From: Planctomycetota bacterium
GTDB lineage: Bacteria; Planctomycetota; PLA2
NCBI GenBank assembly: GCA_023150495.1
Contig: JAKLKT010000189.1
Span: 1-6,315, forward strand
Length of the DNA stretch: 6,315 bases
Reading direction: 5' to 3'
The position numbers and the translations under genes are program-made. The notes under the pieces are model-generated. The model did no database searches, was not told the DNA's origin, and saw nothing but the letters and a program-made list of their open reading frames with translations. Shown one piece after another: positions 5,020 through 6,315 of this stretch (its first letter is position 1; the number at the start of each line of letters is the position of its first letter).

Positions 5020-6192
5020 ATGAATCCCAGGTATCTCGTCCTCGTCCTTCTCGCGGGCGCGGTCGCCGCCGGCCCGGACTCGGCGCCGAAGCCCGCGGAC
5101 CTCGAGGCCTCGGTCGCGAAGGGCGTCGCGTGGCTCCGGTCGCTGGCGAAGGACGGCGTCTTCGTCGTCAAGGTGGAGGACAAGGAGTACCCGAACCCCG
5201 GCTACACCGCGCTCGCGCTGAGCGCGATCGCCGGCTCGCTGCCGCCGGACGCCCGCGCGAAGGATCCGCTAGTGCAGAGCTGCTCCGACTTCCTGGTGAA
5301 GTCGATGCGCGAGGACGGCGGGATCGGCGCCGAGGGCAAGTACGACAACTACTTCACCTCCGCGACGCTCATGGCGCTCGTCACCGTCGGCGACCCGGCC
5401 ACCGCGGCGGCCCGGGAGAAGATGAAGAACTTCCTCCTGACGCTCCAGCGCATGGACGACGCGCGCCTCCGCGGCGGCTTCGGCTACAACAGCGCCAAGG
5501 GCGCCGACCTCTCGAACGCCCAGTTCGCGATCGCGGCGCTCCGCGCGGCGGGGCTGCCCGAGGACCACGAGGCGATGGTCCGCGCCCGCGCGTTCCTCGC
5601 GCGCGCGCAGAACCGCAGCGAGAACGAGGAGAACAAGGACGCGTCCTACGAGCTCGAGGAGAAGGGGATCGGCATCGTGAAGGTCGTCCCCGGCAACGAC
5701 GGCTCCGCGGGCTACGAGCCCGGCGTCTCGAAGGCCGGCCTCGAGAAGCTGCCCGACGGCACCTACGTCGCGCGCGGCTATGGCTCGATGACCTACGCGC
5801 TCCTCAAGTGCTACCTCCTCGCGGGCGTCGACCGGGACGACGAGCGGGTCAAGGCCGCCGTCAAGTGGCTCGCGCAGCACTACACGTGGGAGGAGAACCC
5901 CGGATTCACCAAGGCCGCCGAGGAGACGGGCCAGAAGGAGGCGCCCTACTGGGGCCTCTTCTACTACTACATGACCGCCGCGAAGGCGCTCCAGCTGATC
6001 GGCCTCGAGAAGCTCGAGACCCCCGCGGGCCCGCGCGACTGGAAGGCGGACCTCTCGAACGCGATCCTGTCGCGGCAGCAGGCGGACGGCTCCTGGAGGA
6101 ACGACAGGAGCCCGCGCTGGGAGGAGGGCGACCCGCTCCTCTGCACCGCCTACGCCGTGATCGCGCTCGAGGACATCCTCGGCGCGAAGTGA
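5020..6192 (+). CDS. secreted prenyltransferase/squalene-oxidase-repeat protein
   Basis: The 390-residue protein has a signal peptide (1-17, AVAA then GPD). The rest consists of alpha-alpha hairpin repeats of the squalene-cyclase/prenyltransferase toroid type. Repeat markers are EDGGIG (98-103), GGFGY (152-156), AGYEPG (230-235) and a QX3GXW motif, QQADGSW (353-359). Two stretches, GYGSMTYALLK (253-263) and GLFYYYMTAAKAL (312-324), are worded as in a family abundant in Planctomycetota. These exported relatives lack demonstrated cyclase activity. The DRDD at 271-274 lies in a surface 'DD.RVKAA.KWL' repeat start and is not the cyclase DXDDTA motif. The protein is therefore better seen as a scaffold or unknown-substrate binding protein than as a hopene cyclase. 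A strong ribosome-binding site precedes it. Its stop overlaps the next gene by 4 bases, implying co-translation. Confidence 0.9.
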   Translation: MNPRYLVLVLLAGAVAAGPDSAPKPADLEASVAKGVAWLRSLAKDGVFVVKVEDKEYPNPGYTALALSAIAGSLPPDARAKDPLVQSCSDFLVKSMREDGGIGAEGKYDNYFTSATLMALVTVGDPATAAAREKMKNFLLTLQRMDDARLRGGFGYNSAKGADLSNAQFAIAALRAAGLPEDHEAMVRARAFLARAQNRSENEENKDASYELEEKGIGIVKVVPGNDGSAGYEPGVSKAGLEKLPDGTYVARGYGSMTYALLKCYLLAGVDRDDERVKAAVKWLAQHYTWEENPGFTKAAEETGQKEAPYWGLFYYYMTAAKALQLIGLEKLETPAGPRDWKADLSNAILSRQQADGSWRNDRSPRWEEGDPLLCTAYAVIALEDILGAK

Positions 6193-6315
6193 GGCTCAAG
6201 GAGGCGCTGCTCCTGCCGGTCGCGCTCGCGGCGCTCGCGAGCGCGTTCGCGCTCGGGGCTCTGGAGGGCCCCGGGAACCGGGCGTTCGCCGCCGCGCTGC
6301 TTGTGCTCGTCGGCG
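6189..6315 (+). CDS. N-terminal fragment of a membrane protein (runs off window)
   Basis: A GTG at 6189-6191 overlaps the previous gene's TGA (6190-6192) in a GTGA arrangement, typical of translationally coupled genes. The open frame reads to the window end (42 codons) with G/C at nearly all third positions. It predicts a short basic start (MRLKE), a hydrophobic helix (about 6-25), a short polar turn (EGPGNR) and the beginning of a second helix. This suggests a multi-pass inner-membrane protein expressed with the squalene-oxidase-repeat protein. The family cannot be identified from this fragment. Confidence 0.65.
   Translation, partial: MRLKEALLLPVALAALASAFALGALEGPGNRAFAAALLVLVG

Noticed and set aside
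5830..5841. DRDD in the squalene-oxidase-repeat protein as a cyclase DXDD catalytic motif
   Set aside because: It is followed by ERVKAAVKWL, the usual start of a helical repeat in this exported family, not by the TA of the cyclase motif.

Overview
The DNA is very GC-rich (roughly 70%, with almost every third codon position G or C) and bacterial. It holds a promoter and tRNA-Arg gene, four complete protein genes on the + strand, one complete gene on the - strand, and two gene fragments at the edges. Planctomycetota is my best guess. The reasons are a secreted prenyltransferase/squalene-oxidase-repeat protein with the wording typical of that phylum, an alpha/beta hydrolase fused to a thioredoxin-like domain, and GTG starts. 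Myxococcota or another high-GC lineage cannot be excluded from sequence reading alone.

Left part (1-1166). The C-terminal codons of an unidentified gene end at 76. Their last codons contain the -35 box of a strong sigma70-type promoter that drives tRNA-Arg(ACG). A perfect GC hairpin follows the tRNA. Next come a six-helix membrane protein of the YciC/GPDPase-membrane-domain type (262-1113) and a 53-base gap with a repeated GTTAGGT.

Middle part (1167-2864). A 546-residue HNH-nuclease protein is built from two copies of one helical module, joined by a proline-rich linker and capped by an HNH zinc-type domain. The DNA encoding the linker folds into a 13-bp hairpin. A C-rich 14-mer beside that hairpin is also found beside the tRNA hairpin. 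The gene converges on the next one, with a small inverted repeat between the stop codons.

Right part (2865-6315). A divergent pair shares a 26-base intergenic region. Leftward is a secreted serine hydrolase fused to a thioredoxin fold that has lost its CXXC. Rightward is a lipoprotein resembling the ethylbenzene-dehydrogenase haem-binding family, with a CX3CH motif. After a 131-base spacer comes the secreted squalene-oxidase-repeat protein, with the best ribosome-binding site in the window. It overlaps by 4 bases the start of a membrane protein that runs off the end.

The three right-hand complete proteins are all predicted to be exported, so this half looks like cell-envelope or periplasmic function. 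No pathway can be assigned. I see no integrase, transposase, CRISPR array or defence operon. Most of the window is ordinary chromosome; the points worth a second look are protein architectures and small DNA motifs rather than a clear new system.
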